From Pseudomonas sp. MAG733B (lineage in GTDB: Bacteria; Pseudomonadota; Gammaproteobacteria; Pseudomonadales; Pseudomonadaceae), in NCBI RefSeq assembly GCF_036884845.1, contig NZ_CP145732.1, forward strand, positions 806,001 to 870,000: a DNA stretch of 64,000 nt, given 5' to 3'. Position numbers and translations under genes: made by a program. Below, piece after piece: positions 1 through 8,800 of the stretch (its first letter is position 1; the number at the start of each line of letters is the position of its first letter). The notes under the pieces are model-generated. The model saw only the letters and a program-made list of their open reading frames with translations, searched no databases and was not told where the DNA came from.

Positions 1-2
1 CG

Positions 3-1115
3 GCACGTATCCAAAATGAGCGCGCTGTCGAGTCTGCTCGTCTGAAGGCGGAGGAGGAAGCTCGAGAGCGCCATCACCTAGCCGAAGTCGAAGCGTCACG
101 CGGCACCTTCGGAGAGCTATTCCTCGACTACATCGAATCGCGCAGGGAGAAGGCCACTGCCGGCGTCGTAAAGGAACTGGAGCGGTTGTATCAGACCAAT
201 ATGCTGGCCCCTCACGCCAGCATCATGGCAATGAAGGCGCGAGACATTCGCCCCGACCACATTCTCGCAATACTTAATCCGATCTGGGATCGCGGTGCGA
301 AAGTACAGGCCGACCGGATGCGTTCGTTCTTGGCTGCGGCATTCAATCATGGTCTGCGGGCCGAGAACGCGGTCGGCAGGTCGAGCTCCAAGAGCTACAA
401 CCTAGTGAACAATCCGGCCATGTTGGTAGCAGTCGAGAAGGTATCGGCCCCCGCAACCCGTGCGCTTTCTGATGCGGAGTTGAGAAAGTTCTGGGGAACA
501 GTCGAAACCACCGAAGGCGTCGGGCCGGTCATGGCGCTGTTGTTCAAGTTCGTCATTGCCACAGGCGGCCAGCGCATCTTCAACGTCTGCCAAACCACTT
601 GGGATGACTACGATCTGGAAGCCGGCACCGTGCGCCTGATACACCGTAAGGGGAGGGGAGGCCAAGCGATGAGCAGACCGCACCTAGTTCCATTGACTGA
701 GCGGGCTGTCGCCATTCTGAGGTGTGTCAAGGAGATCAACGGCTGTCATTCCTGGCCGTGGACCACCACCGGAAAGCAGCACATCGTCGTCAGCAGCCCA
801 CGCCATGCCATTGCTGACTGGCTGAAGTCAGAGCACGCAATTATAGATGGGAAGCAGACCCCCAGCTTCTCTCCGCGCGACTTGCGCCGCACCTGCGCCC
901 AACTGATGCAGAGACACGGAATCAGCGATCAACTGTCCGACCTGCTTCAAGCGCATGGTCAGACTGGCGTAGCGAATATTCACTACCGAAATAGCCCCGA
1001 GGCGGCATTACCGGAAAAACGGCGTGCCATCGAGCTGTTCGAGCGTGCGCTTAGGAAGGTATTGAGGGAGCAGCAGACCGCTAAAGTGGTGCCGCTGTCG
1101 AAAAAAAGGAAATAA
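3..1115 (+). CDS. Tyrosine recombinase (phage/island integrase), 5' end outside window
   Basis: Site-specific tyrosine recombinase that would integrate and excise the mobile element. The reading frame is open from the first bases, so the N-terminus lies left of the window; 370 residues are visible. Catalytic-domain landmarks are the first Arg in GGQR (codon at 573), the box PRDLRRT (codons 873-890; the usual HxxR His is replaced by Arg, as in many Pseudomonas island integrases), the His of QAHGQTG, and the Tyr nucleophile in IHYRN (codon at 984). The stop is followed by an A/T-rich stretch and two 13-bp direct repeats. The next genes (AlpA-like, CHC2-like, RepA-like) fit a satellite or integrative element. 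The family call is secure; the insertion target cannot be read here. Confidence 0.93.
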   Translation, partial: ARIQNERAVESARLKAEEEARERHHLAEVEASRGTFGELFLDYIESRREKATAGVVKELERLYQTNMLAPHASIMAMKARDIRPDHILAILNPIWDRGAKVQADRMRSFLAAAFNHGLRAENAVGRSSSKSYNLVNNPAMLVAVEKVSAPATRALSDAELRKFWGTVETTEGVGPVMALLFKFVIATGGQRIFNVCQTTWDDYDLEAGTVRLIHRKGRGGQAMSRPHLVPLTERAVAILRCVKEINGCHSWPWTTTGKQHIVVSSPRHAIADWLKSEHAIIDGKQTPSFSPRDLRRTCAQLMQRHGISDQLSDLLQAHGQTGVANIHYRNSPEAALPEKRRAIELFERALRKVLREQQTAKVVPLSKKRK

Positions 1116-1150
1116 AAGTGAAAAAAACAAAAAATAATTTCTAGTGCATT

Positions 1151-1183
1151 TGGTGCGGTATGGAGATGAATGGTGAGGTATGG
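1151..1183. repeat. Two 13-bp direct repeats spaced 20 bp
   Basis: TGGTGCGGTATGG at 1151-1163 and TGGTGAGGTATGG at 1171-1183 differ at one base and are offset by 20 bp, about two helical turns. They lie 35 bases after the integrase stop. Phased direct repeats beside an integrase could be arm-type or excisionase (AlpA) binding sites; that role is inference. Confidence 0.5.
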
Positions 1184-1358
1184 TGAGTAGAGGCATTATT
1201 GCAAACAAGTATCGTTCGCTAATGTGTACTTGAACGGCCCGCACGCCTCGCTACTATGCGGCTACTGGCCAGACGTACTACACCCAGATGAAACGCCCTG
1301 CACGCTGTGGCCGGGGGTTGCTGGTAACGTAGTTACTGCTGAAATGCAGATAAAGAAA

Positions 1359-1387
1359 AGCCCTCGACATTCGCGGTGTCGAGGGCT
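1359..1387 (-). terminator. Rho-independent terminator-like hairpin (leftward)
   Basis: A perfect 11-bp stem with a 7-base loop, followed on the minus strand by TTTTCTTT. No minus-strand gene is visible to its right before 5.8 kb, so its client is unclear; it may insulate the integrase 3' end. Confidence 0.45.
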
Positions 1388-1642
1388 GATCTGGGGGGAC
1401 GGAACAACGTCCTTATGCATATCGGCAAGGCCAGTACACACCCCAAGGTAGAAGCTTTTAGTCCGGCTTCAATATCCACAGGCGATGCTTGTAGATGCTG
1501 GGAGTTTAAGTCACCTGAATTTGGCGTCAATGCAAATTCGTACCGTCCGACCGACGTAGATCCTACGACCCGTCGTGCTGCACTAGTGACTTTCTACCCT
1601 GTACTGAGGGGAATCCCATTTAGTCCAAAATGGATGCCCAAA

Positions 1643-1870
1643 ATGAGTCAACAAAACAATAGCGTCAGTCCTTCCACTGCAGCACCCAATCTGCCGATTC
1701 CTGGCACCTTCGGTACCACCGCACAGCTCTGCACTCGCTACCAAGTCAGCCGCACGACCTGGTGGCGCTGGTCGCAGATGCCTGGCTTCCCACGTGCCGT
1801 GCGCTTCGGTCGTTCGGTTCGCTGGCCGGTTGAGTCCGTTGAAGCCTTCCTGACTCCGCAGGAGGCGTAA
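1643..1870 (+). CDS. AlpA-family small DNA-binding regulator
   Basis: A 75-residue protein with an AlpA/excisionase-type winged HTH: TTAQLCTRYQVSRTTWWRW is the helix-turn-helix and FPRAVRFGRSVRW the wing, followed by the usual SVEAFL tail. AlpA-type proteins activate or direct excision and sit beside integrases on P4-like satellites and islands. The start at 1643 (MSQQ) is chosen because homology-like sequence begins only after it; an in-frame ATG at 1634 is an alternative, and neither has a strong ribosome binding site. The gene opens a tightly packed operon with the downstream replication-like genes. Confidence 0.88.
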   Translation: MSQQNNSVSPSTAAPNLPIPGTFGTTAQLCTRYQVSRTTWWRWSQMPGFPRAVRFGRSVRWPVESVEAFLTPQEA

Positions 1871-1873
1871 ACC

Positions 1874-2017
1874 ATGCGTACCCAAAAACCTGCGAATCAA
1901 CGCGGGCGGGCAGCGTTCGGCCTGAAGAAAGCCGCCGCCGACCTAACCCGCCATGAGCACACCCTCGTAATCCTGCTGTCGCTGTCCACGTATGACGTGC
2001 CCGAGGTGTTGCAGTGA
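1874..2017 (+). CDS. Small unknown protein, 47 residues
   Basis: ATG at 1874 with GGAGG (1860-1864) about nine bases upstream, inside the 3' end of the AlpA-like gene. The product begins MRTQKPANQRGRAAFGLKK: basic at first, then more hydrophobic. The TGA stop overlaps the ATG of the next gene by one base, so the gene fills the gap exactly between two real genes and is probably translated. Function unknown. Confidence 0.6.
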   Translation: MRTQKPANQRGRAAFGLKKAAADLTRHEHTLVILLSLSTYDVPEVLQ

Positions 2018-2406
2018 TGCCCGCCGACAAGCTGTTGTCGCGTCTCGACAAAGTTCGTCAAGTGAAATCGGGTAAGTGGACGGCTCGCTGCCCGGCACAT
2101 GATGACAAGACTCCCAGCCTGCATATCACAGAGGTCGAGGACGGGAAGCTGTTGGTGAAGTGCTGGGTCGGCTGTTCGGTGACCGAGATCCTCGCCTCCG
2201 TCGAGCTGGAGTTGCGCGACCTGTTCCCTGATTGCGGCAGCAAGCCACGTCGACTGGGTCCGAGCCGAGCTGCCATCGAGCGTGAGCGTATGGTCCACCT
2301 CATTGGCCAATCCCTAATCGCCCAAGGTGCAGAACTGTCTGAAGAGGATCGCCATCGCTTCGAGCTGGCGCGGGATCGCTTGGCAGGCTTGGAGTTGAAA
2401 GCATGA
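2017..2406 (+). CDS. CHC2-type zinc-finger (primase-like) protein
   Basis: A 129-residue protein with a primase-type zinc finger. CPAH near residue 28 and KCWVGC near residue 56 supply the Cys/His ligands, with the typical DDKTPSLHI segment between. There is no TOPRIM or catalytic polymerase domain, so it is a stand-alone zinc-finger module, as on many integrative elements where it precedes a RepA-type helicase. ATG at 2017 is preferred over GTG at 2014. The last four bases overlap the next gene (ATGA), implying coupled translation. Likely role: template or initiator recognition during element replication (inference). Confidence 0.82.
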   Translation: MPADKLLSRLDKVRQVKSGKWTARCPAHDDKTPSLHITEVEDGKLLVKCWVGCSVTEILASVELELRDLFPDCGSKPRRLGPSRAAIERERMVHLIGQSLIAQGAELSEEDRHRFELARDRLAGLELKA

Positions 2407-3638
2407 GTGCGAAAACAAAAGATCCCTACCACAACCAGTGGGCAACACAGCGCCAGCAGCAGATCAGCACTCCCGACTTCCGTTTTGTAGCGGCCTGCCA
2501 TATGCCAATCAAGCCTGTTGCCTGGCTGGTTGAAAGCTATATCGAGGAAGACGCACTCACGGTGATGTACGGCCCTCCCGGTAAGGGGAAATCGTTCGTT
2601 GCTTTGGACTTGTCTTGCTGTATTGCTAGCGGCATGCCGTTCCACGGCCATTTGGTGAAACCGGGAGTTGTAATTTACATCGCAGGGGAAGGTCACAACG
2701 GTATCGCTCGGCGCCTTCACGCATGGGCGCAGCATAACGACACTGCCTTGCCGGAACTGCTATTCGTATCAGAGGCCCCTACGGATCTGTCCAGCGAAAC
2801 AAATGCTGCAAAAGTGGCAGAAGCGGTTAAGCAGATTGCCGAAGCTACTGGCGAATCCCCGGTGCTGATTGTGATCGATACCATGGCCCGTAATTTCGGA
2901 GGCGACGAAAACAGCGCAACGGACGTGGGGCATTTCATCCGCAATGTTGACGCACTGCGTCGGCACTGGAAGGCCACTGTCTTGATCGTCCACCACAGCG
3001 GCAAGGATGGCGAGCGAGGCGCACGCGGATCGTCGGCACTGAAAGGTGCTGCAGATGCTGAATACGAAGTGAGCCGCAGCAACGAAGACAACCTGGTTCG
3101 ACTGATTCCGCACAAGATGAAGGATGCAGAAGAGCCGTCTTCACTTGCCTTCGAACTGGTCGGAGTATCAGTGCGCGACGACAGTGGCAGCCTGATCAGC
3201 GGTGCCGCGCTGCGTCTGACTGAGTTCACCGCGTCTGCATCACCAGTGTCGGCAAACTTGGGTAAGCAGCAAAAGGCTGCGCTGGAAACGCTTGAGCAGA
3301 TGCACGCGGATATTGCCGAACGCCTGAAAAGCCAAGGCCGGGAAGATCACCCGGTACACATCCCAATTGACGCTTGGAAATCGAAGTGTAAAGAAGCCGA
3401 AATTTCTCGCCAGCGTTTTCACGACGTGAAGAAAACCCTGATTGATCGTCAGCAAATCCGAATCGACGGTGCGCATGTATTTCTTGTCCGTCCTGTCCTG
3501 CCTCCCTTAGGGGAACCGGACCGGACGGACAGTCTGAAGATCGTTAATACCGGACAAACCGGACGGGAAGCGGACGAAAACCGGACACAGAACGGACAGC
3601 ATGCCAAGGTGCCTGCAGTCGACTTTGAGGAGTTTTGA
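2403..3638 (+). CDS. RepA-like P-loop ATPase/helicase
   Basis: A 411-residue RecA-fold ATPase of the AAA_25/RepA helicase type. Walker A is GPPGKGKS near residue 57, Walker B is LIVIDTMARNFGGDE near residue 157, and HHSGKDGERGARGSSALKG carries the sensor-like region typical of these hexameric helicases. The C-terminal third (from about residue 285) is a basic, helical, possibly DNA-binding region. Plasmid and satellite RepA helicases unwind the origin; together with the preceding zinc-finger protein it suggests the element replicates, at least after excision. It overlaps its upstream neighbour by 4 bases. Confidence 0.88.
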   Translation: MSAKTKDPYHNQWATQRQQQISTPDFRFVAACHMPIKPVAWLVESYIEEDALTVMYGPPGKGKSFVALDLSCCIASGMPFHGHLVKPGVVIYIAGEGHNGIARRLHAWAQHNDTALPELLFVSEAPTDLSSETNAAKVAEAVKQIAEATGESPVLIVIDTMARNFGGDENSATDVGHFIRNVDALRRHWKATVLIVHHSGKDGERGARGSSALKGAADAEYEVSRSNEDNLVRLIPHKMKDAEEPSSLAFELVGVSVRDDSGSLISGAALRLTEFTASASPVSANLGKQQKAALETLEQMHADIAERLKSQGREDHPVHIPIDAWKSKCKEAEISRQRFHDVKKTLIDRQQIRIDGAHVFLVRPVLPPLGEPDRTDSLKIVNTGQTGREADENRTQNGQHAKVPAVDFEEF

Positions 3639-3640
3639 CC

Positions 3641-4417
3641 GTGGCCGCCCTGGACTACCTATACCGGGCCGGCTTCACCGCCGAGCTCAACGGAAATAAA
3701 CTGCGTCTGCGCCCCGCTGACCGCATCACAGATGCCGTTCGCCTCTATGTATGCAAGCACCGCGTCGAGCTCATGGCCGAACTGAATGCGGCCAACGATC
3801 CGACGCTTTGCTGGCTGCACCTGCTGGTGCTGGCCAACGGGCAGGTGGTGCAAGCATGCGGCGATTTCGACACCGCTATCGCAAAACAGAAGGCTCATCA
3901 GCTGCACGGCGATGCCCTGTTGGCTGTAGTGGCAGCGCCAGGCTTTGAGCGCCCGCTCTTAGAAGCGGAGATCGTCAAGGCGCTAACCGGCACACTCGCC
4001 GCGCCATCGCCCACACCTGCACCGTCGAGCCTCTGGCTGCCTCGTGTCGCGCGTCTGCTCGGCACCCATCCTGCTGTGCTGCTGGACGAGGGGCATTTGG
4101 AGCCGCACGACCTTGCCGAGTTGGCCGATGCGGACGTCGTGCTGGTGGCCGACACGATCCACGTTAGCCCGGCGTGGATCAACCGGCCGCAGCGGGTTGA
4201 ACAACCGGTTGAGGTGCACGCTGTGGAGGACTCTGAGCCGCAGCACACCATCCATACCGCAGCTACGGCGTCACAGGCATGGCGGGAGGTTGATGCAGTA
4301 CACACCAACCATCTGATGAGCTGCCGCGCCTGCCATGCGGCAACCGGCCGTTACTGCGCGGCTGGCGTTGATTTGCGCCAGCGTTATAACAACACCCAGA
4401 TGGAGACGAGCGCATGA
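3641..4417 (+). CDS. TubC_N docking-domain-like protein
   Basis: About 258 residues. The N-terminus (ALDYLYRAGFTAELNGNKLR, then RPADRITDAVRLYV) matches the small TubC N-terminal fold often annotated in this position of Pseudomonas islands. The C-terminus has a CRACH...GRYC Cys/His cluster that could bind zinc, ending in a short basic tail. GTG at 3641 is chosen because GAGGAG (3627-3632) lies 8 bases upstream; a TTG at 3635 would be too close. The end overlaps the next start (ATGA). The docking fold was described in NRPS/PKS proteins, but nothing here suggests that chemistry; it may recruit partner proteins. Confidence 0.65.
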   Translation: MAALDYLYRAGFTAELNGNKLRLRPADRITDAVRLYVCKHRVELMAELNAANDPTLCWLHLLVLANGQVVQACGDFDTAIAKQKAHQLHGDALLAVVAAPGFERPLLEAEIVKALTGTLAAPSPTPAPSSLWLPRVARLLGTHPAVLLDEGHLEPHDLAELADADVVLVADTIHVSPAWINRPQRVEQPVEVHAVEDSEPQHTIHTAATASQAWREVDAVHTNHLMSCRACHAATGRYCAAGVDLRQRYNNTQMETSA

Positions 4418-5007
4418 ACGATGCCCCGGCAGTGGAATTTGTCATTGAGGAGAATGAGGAAAAGGCCAATGCCCGCAATTACCTGACTCCGGAGTGCGTG
4501 AACGCCGCATTGCTTGTCAGTAGTAACCTGCTCGGCAAGACGCCCTTCCTCGAGGCTGTCCTCGAACTGGGTCGGCAGACGACTGCAATCAACCGCGGCG
4601 ACATGAGCCGAGCAGAAGACATGCTGGTATCGCAAGCGCACTCTCTGGATGCTCTATTCGTGCATCTTGCGAGTCGGGCACTGTCATCTAAAAACATGGG
4701 CGGGCTGGAGTCCTACATGCGTCTCGCACTCAAGGCCCAGAACCAGGCCCGGGCCACCTTGCAGACCTTGGGCGAACTCAAGGCCCCCAAGCAAGTCGCT
4801 TTCGTGAAGCAGGCGAACATCGGCAATCAGGTCCAGGTCAACAACAGTATCCAAGAGAAGCCCGCGCGCACGCGGAAAACCAAAAAAGCGCAGAACGAAC
4901 TATTGGAGGTTGAGCATGGTGAACGGCTGGACACCCGAGCGACGGGCACGGCAGGCGGAGCTGATCCGGCAATGGCGACCTTGGGAGCAAAGCACCGGAC
5001 CGCGTAG
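4414..5007 (+). CDS. Conserved island protein of unknown function
   Basis: A 197-residue mostly helical protein. An acidic start (VEFVIEENEEKAN) is followed by a helical central region with KAQNQARATLQTLGELK, then KQVAFVKQANIGNQVQVNN and a basic Lys/Arg tail. Similar sequences recur in phages and integrative elements of proteobacteria near small terminase-like genes, but I cannot assign a role. It starts within the last codons of the upstream gene (4-base overlap) and its 3' end overlaps the next gene by about 90 bases in another frame. Confidence 0.7.
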   Translation: MNDAPAVEFVIEENEEKANARNYLTPECVNAALLVSSNLLGKTPFLEAVLELGRQTTAINRGDMSRAEDMLVSQAHSLDALFVHLASRALSSKNMGGLESYMRLALKAQNQARATLQTLGELKAPKQVAFVKQANIGNQVQVNNSIQEKPARTRKTKKAQNELLEVEHGERLDTRATGTAGGADPAMATLGAKHRTA

Positions 5008-5128
5008 CGCCGAGGGTAAGGCTGCTTCATCGCGCAATGCGTGGACAGGTGGGATGAGGGCGCTGCTGCGAGAGCTGGCCGAGGAGTTGCGAGAGCAGGA
5101 CAAGATCCGTCGCGAGATTCTAGACTAA
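4916..5128 (+). CDS. Small basic island protein, last gene of the replication-like operon
   Basis: A 70-residue, strongly basic protein beginning MVNGWTPERRARQAELIRQW, followed by PWEQSTGPRSAEGKAASSRN, a sequence type I know from mobile elements but without a known function. ATG at 4916 has TTGGAGG (4903-4909) six bases upstream, which decides the start and supports translation despite the overlap with the preceding gene. After it the plus-strand operon ends. Confidence 0.65.
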   Translation: MVNGWTPERRARQAELIRQWRPWEQSTGPRSAEGKAASSRNAWTGGMRALLRELAEELREQDKIRREILD

Positions 5129-5319
5129 GCGAACGCCACGGATGGCGATTACCAAGTGCTTACCCGCCCTGAATTTGTTGACGCGTATCACTTTGAGTTG
5201 TCCCGACAAAGTGCAACGAAAAATACCTTTCCTAAGCCCTGAAATTAAGACTCGTCCGTTCCGTTTTGTCCGGTTATGTGTTGCACCTGAGGTGCACCTG
5301 AAAACAACAATGCGGTGGG

Positions 5320-5375
5320 GATATGACAACGCCTCTGATGGGGTTACCCCAATGAGTGAATCAACCACACTCCCC
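5320..5375. repeat. Diverged copy A of a 55-bp repeat (partner 17625-17678)
   Basis: Begins GATATGACAAC and continues with GAATCA near the middle; the same order recurs at 17625-17678 with many substitutions. In the second copy the sequence reads as a start of a small protein (MTTHPMESPTSESLT); here that frame is broken after 11 codons. Both lie in gene-free stretches flanking island modules. Confidence 0.5.
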
Positions 5376-5556
5376 TTAAGCATACTGTATGACTTCTCGC
5401 TTCCATCGAGGAGAAACTGGACATGAAGTGGTTCGATTTCACAACCAATGAAGTGATTCAGACGTAGATCAACAACAGGTAGTTTGTCCACTGAAAAGCC
5501 AGCCATGGCCGTCCACTTGTATCGAATAAAGCACTGCCAGTAGAACCCCTCGCGAG

Positions 5557-5584
5557 AGGCAACAACCGGCCAGAAACGGACGCT
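5557..5584. repeat. Module-border motif, copy 1
   Basis: A 28-bp motif starting AGGCAACAACCGGCCAGAAA. Near-identical relatives are at 12201-12228 and 21681-21708, with a degenerate inverted one at 16394-16417. All lie between genes at the edges of island modules. Confidence 0.5.
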
Positions 5585-5822
5585 TGAGATCCGAAAATGC
5601 TCGACCAGAAGCGAATACTCACTCGCGGTGTCCCTTAGAAGTCCGCCCATCGTTTGTGCGACGGCCCGGCAAGGCTGTTCAACGACTCGTAACTGGAGGT
5701 AATGTCGATGTTCATGGCCTACGCGCCCACTCGTCACCATCTCTTTCAAATAACGGGTGTTCATCGACTGAATCGTCGAGTTGATGACAGAGGGGGCATC
5801 GACGATGCCCCCCCGATCCGCG

Positions 5823-8800
5823 CTACGCTTTCGGCTGGCAGATGTAGTTGCCGCTTCGCAGGAAGGTTTCATGCTTGTTCGGCGAGTAGACGCTCAAGGT
5901 GCCCTGCTCGTTGGCCGCGAAGTGCTTCCAATTGCCTTCTTCCAGTACCAGTTCCGCAAAGTTTTCTCCTGTCTGGCTCACGTAGAGCGCCTCTCGCCCC
6001 CAGCGTGTCGTAAACAGACTGACATCTCGCAGATGGGCGCTGGCATTGATGCGAATGTCTTTGGATTGAAGCTTCCACTCATAGCCTTTGTCGGACGTCA
6101 TTACACGATCCGAGTAGAAACACATCACAGTCTGTCCCATACGCGTGATGAGCGGTGCATCGTAGCTGTCGTCTTCGCTCGCCCAGGTGCAGGTTCGCCA
6201 GCCTTTACCGGCAACGTAATAGCTGACGAACGAGGCCGCGTTGTTCTTCTTCTTCAGTGACTTAAATACCCAGTTGTACTTGCAGAATGCGAGTAAGCTG
6301 CTTCCATCGGGCAGCGGCTGGATGCTTTCTACTTCGATTCCCTCCGAGAAGTTCGGTGCGTCTTCCCAGCGCAGCCATGGGCCGTCGAGGTCGGCGGTGC
6401 AGAAGATGGCGACCTCGTCGTAGCTGCCGGTCTTTGTAGAGTCGAAAATCAGCCCTTTTTCGACGTAGGAGTACTCCTTGCGCTCCTTGAATCTCCATAG
6501 CCACAGGCCGTTGAACCGGATGACCTCTTCAGTTCGGGTGAACTCCCAGCCCTGCGCATCCGGGAAACGGGTCTGTTTCCAGTTCTGCGCATCGCGGGAG
6601 TAATAGAACCCGTCGTTGTAACCCGCTATGGCAATCCATATTCCACCCACGAAATACAGCTGGGAGATGGCGGGTGCGTTTTCGGTGGCACTGAGACGCA
6701 CGTTCTGCCAGTGCTCTCGATCCAGGCTGCGATACACCCGGTTGTCGTGGTCGACGATCAACCACGTGATGCCATCGGTCTTGATGTACTGGATTTTCTC
6801 GGGGTCGCAGGGAGGGTGCTGTACCTGACCCCACTCGATGCTGAACAAATGATCCCGGTCATCTTTTTCGATGACGACCGACTGTTTGGCCAGCTTTTCC
6901 TGCTGTTCCTGATGAAGTCGCTCGGCACGCTGCTTTGCTTTGCGCTCAACCACGGACTCGTCGAATCGACCTTCCATGAATTGCGCGAGCTGTTCGGCCA
7001 CGTCCGCACAGGCATTTGAAAAGGCACTGAGTGTGTCGTCGAGCTGGCGTTCGAAGTGATTGAACTGGTCGTACCAATCTCCGTTAGCTGCGGAGTTGTC
7101 CAGCTCGAAATCGGCATAGCCGGATTCGTCCTTGAAGGAGATCGTGGGCAGGCCCCAGCGCGCCAGCATGCTATTACCTTGGTTCAGCGTGCTGGAATGT
7201 CCGGAGATGAACTCGCTGATTTTTTTGCGCATCTCGTTCAGCGAGGACAGGCAGGAACCACGGCCAAGAGTGTAAGCCGTTCCCTCCACTTTGCTGCTGA
7301 CCTTGCTCAGGAACGAGTCGTCCCATGCTTCCATGAAGAACGAATAATCAGAGGCTTTCAGGGTCGCTTTCGTCAGATCGAACGAAAGACTGCTGGCCTC
7401 ATGACCGACCGTGCGCAGTCTGGCGCGAGCCTCGGTGAAGGTCTGCTCAAAACGCAGCTCGCGGTAGCGAACGATGTTTTTCCAGCCGTTGGTCTGCTGC
7501 TGCAACTTCTCGGCAGCCGCAAGCACTTGCTCTTCATCCTGTTCGGTACTGATCACCAGCCCACGGGCGAAGTTTTCCTTGAACTGTGCGGGCTTGAGCG
7601 CGTTCAGGATACGCAGCACATGAGGACCTTCGATCTGTTTCTGGCACAGCGTCAGCAGGTAGAACGCATCGAGCAGCCAGGTGTAGGTCTTGTCGTCGCC
7701 TTTGAGCAGATCCTGCAGGATCGGCAAGTAGTCCTGAACCTTGCGGGGGTTGTCCGCCAGTACTGCGATTTCAATTGGCGCCTGCGGGCACCCGGCCTTG
7801 TGCGCCAGCAACTCGAGAAACTCCCGGCCCTGTCTGTTCAATGACGCCGAGTTCTCGATGCACAGAGCGAACAGCAACAGGTAGTTGTGTCGGGCGTCAA
7901 GATCGTCAGTGGTGTCGAAGAAGGTGTGGGAGTGGATGTCCGGCAACGACGACACCAGTGCAACCGGCTCGGCTTGGGCATCTTCGGCGGGTTCGTCGGG
8001 CAAGGCGTTAAGACCGTGCTGATCCTTGTAAATCTCCAGAGTCAGCAGGCTGCCGCCGATGATTTCCTCTATCAGGTCGCGCATCCGGTACTGGGTATAA
8101 AGGCCGGAAAACGCCTTGCCAAAGAATCTGGAAATGATTCGCTCGCGCTTCTCGTCGCTGTCACAGACCTCGCCGTCCGAGATCATGTCGATGATGCGGT
8201 CGTACTCGTCGGAGAGGTAATACAGCGAGTTGAACGCCAAACCCGAGATGTTTTTCTGGACGAAGTACGAATCGGCGACGTGCTCTTCGAACGATAGCTC
8301 GATGACCGAGCGGTAGCGTTCGATGCTGGTGGTTTCGATCTGATCGATCAGGTCGATGATGAAACTCAACAGTTGGACTTCTTCGTCACAGTCCACGTCC
8401 AGCTTTTCCAGCGTGACGATCAGGTGGTTGATGTCTTGCGTGGTCAGCATGACGCCGGGGTGGCTGCGCATGAAGTCATACGCCAGGTTGAGCACCAGCA
8501 GCCCCTTGGGCATCGATTTGTAGCGACGTTTGTTCGCTTCGATGTTCAGCGACCATTGGTGAAAATTGGTGTTGTTCTCAACCCGGATCAGGCGGCGATT
8601 GATCTTGTCGACCGCTACCAAGACGAAATTACGGGTTTCGATGATGTATTCGTTCATCGTGCCCAGGTTGTTGCGGATCACCGCAATACTCTGGGCGTTG
8701 ATCAGGTTCTGCTGCTGCAGTTGCTTGAGGTAGTGCCATGCGAATTTCTGCATGTGCAGCGCGTCAACCTGGTTCTGCAACTGGTTCTGGCGATTCTTGC

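Larger units (their letters stand above)
1116..1642. other. Gene-free stretch after integrase, with a hairpin
   Basis: No convincing gene is present. Besides the 13-bp direct repeats it holds an 11-bp perfect inverted repeat (1359-1369 with 1377-1387, stem AGCCCTCGACA). Read on the minus strand this stem is followed by TTTTCTTT, so it would terminate leftward transcription; read on the plus strand it has no T-run. The plus-strand frame that runs into the AlpA-like gene from 1376 has no family resemblance upstream of 1634. Confidence 0.5.
5129..5822. other. Gene-poor border between two island modules
   Basis: No gene with family support. A long minus-strand frame (down to 5120) has unconvincing composition and runs into the coding DNA of the next gene in the wrong frame. 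Contents worth noting: a 13-bp palindrome GCACCTGAGGTGC (5283-5295); a stretch (5320-5375) resembling 17625-17678; a 14-codon frame at 5423-5467 (MKWFDFTTNEVIQT) with GAGGAG upstream, perhaps the start of a truncated gene; and a copy of a recurring 28-bp motif (5557-5584). This looks like decayed accessory DNA at a module border. Confidence 0.5.

Noticed and set aside
5120..5872. A 250-codon minus-strand frame in the module border
   Set aside because: It runs into the coding DNA of the 1066-residue gene in a different frame, has no family resemblance and no ribosome binding site at a usable start.
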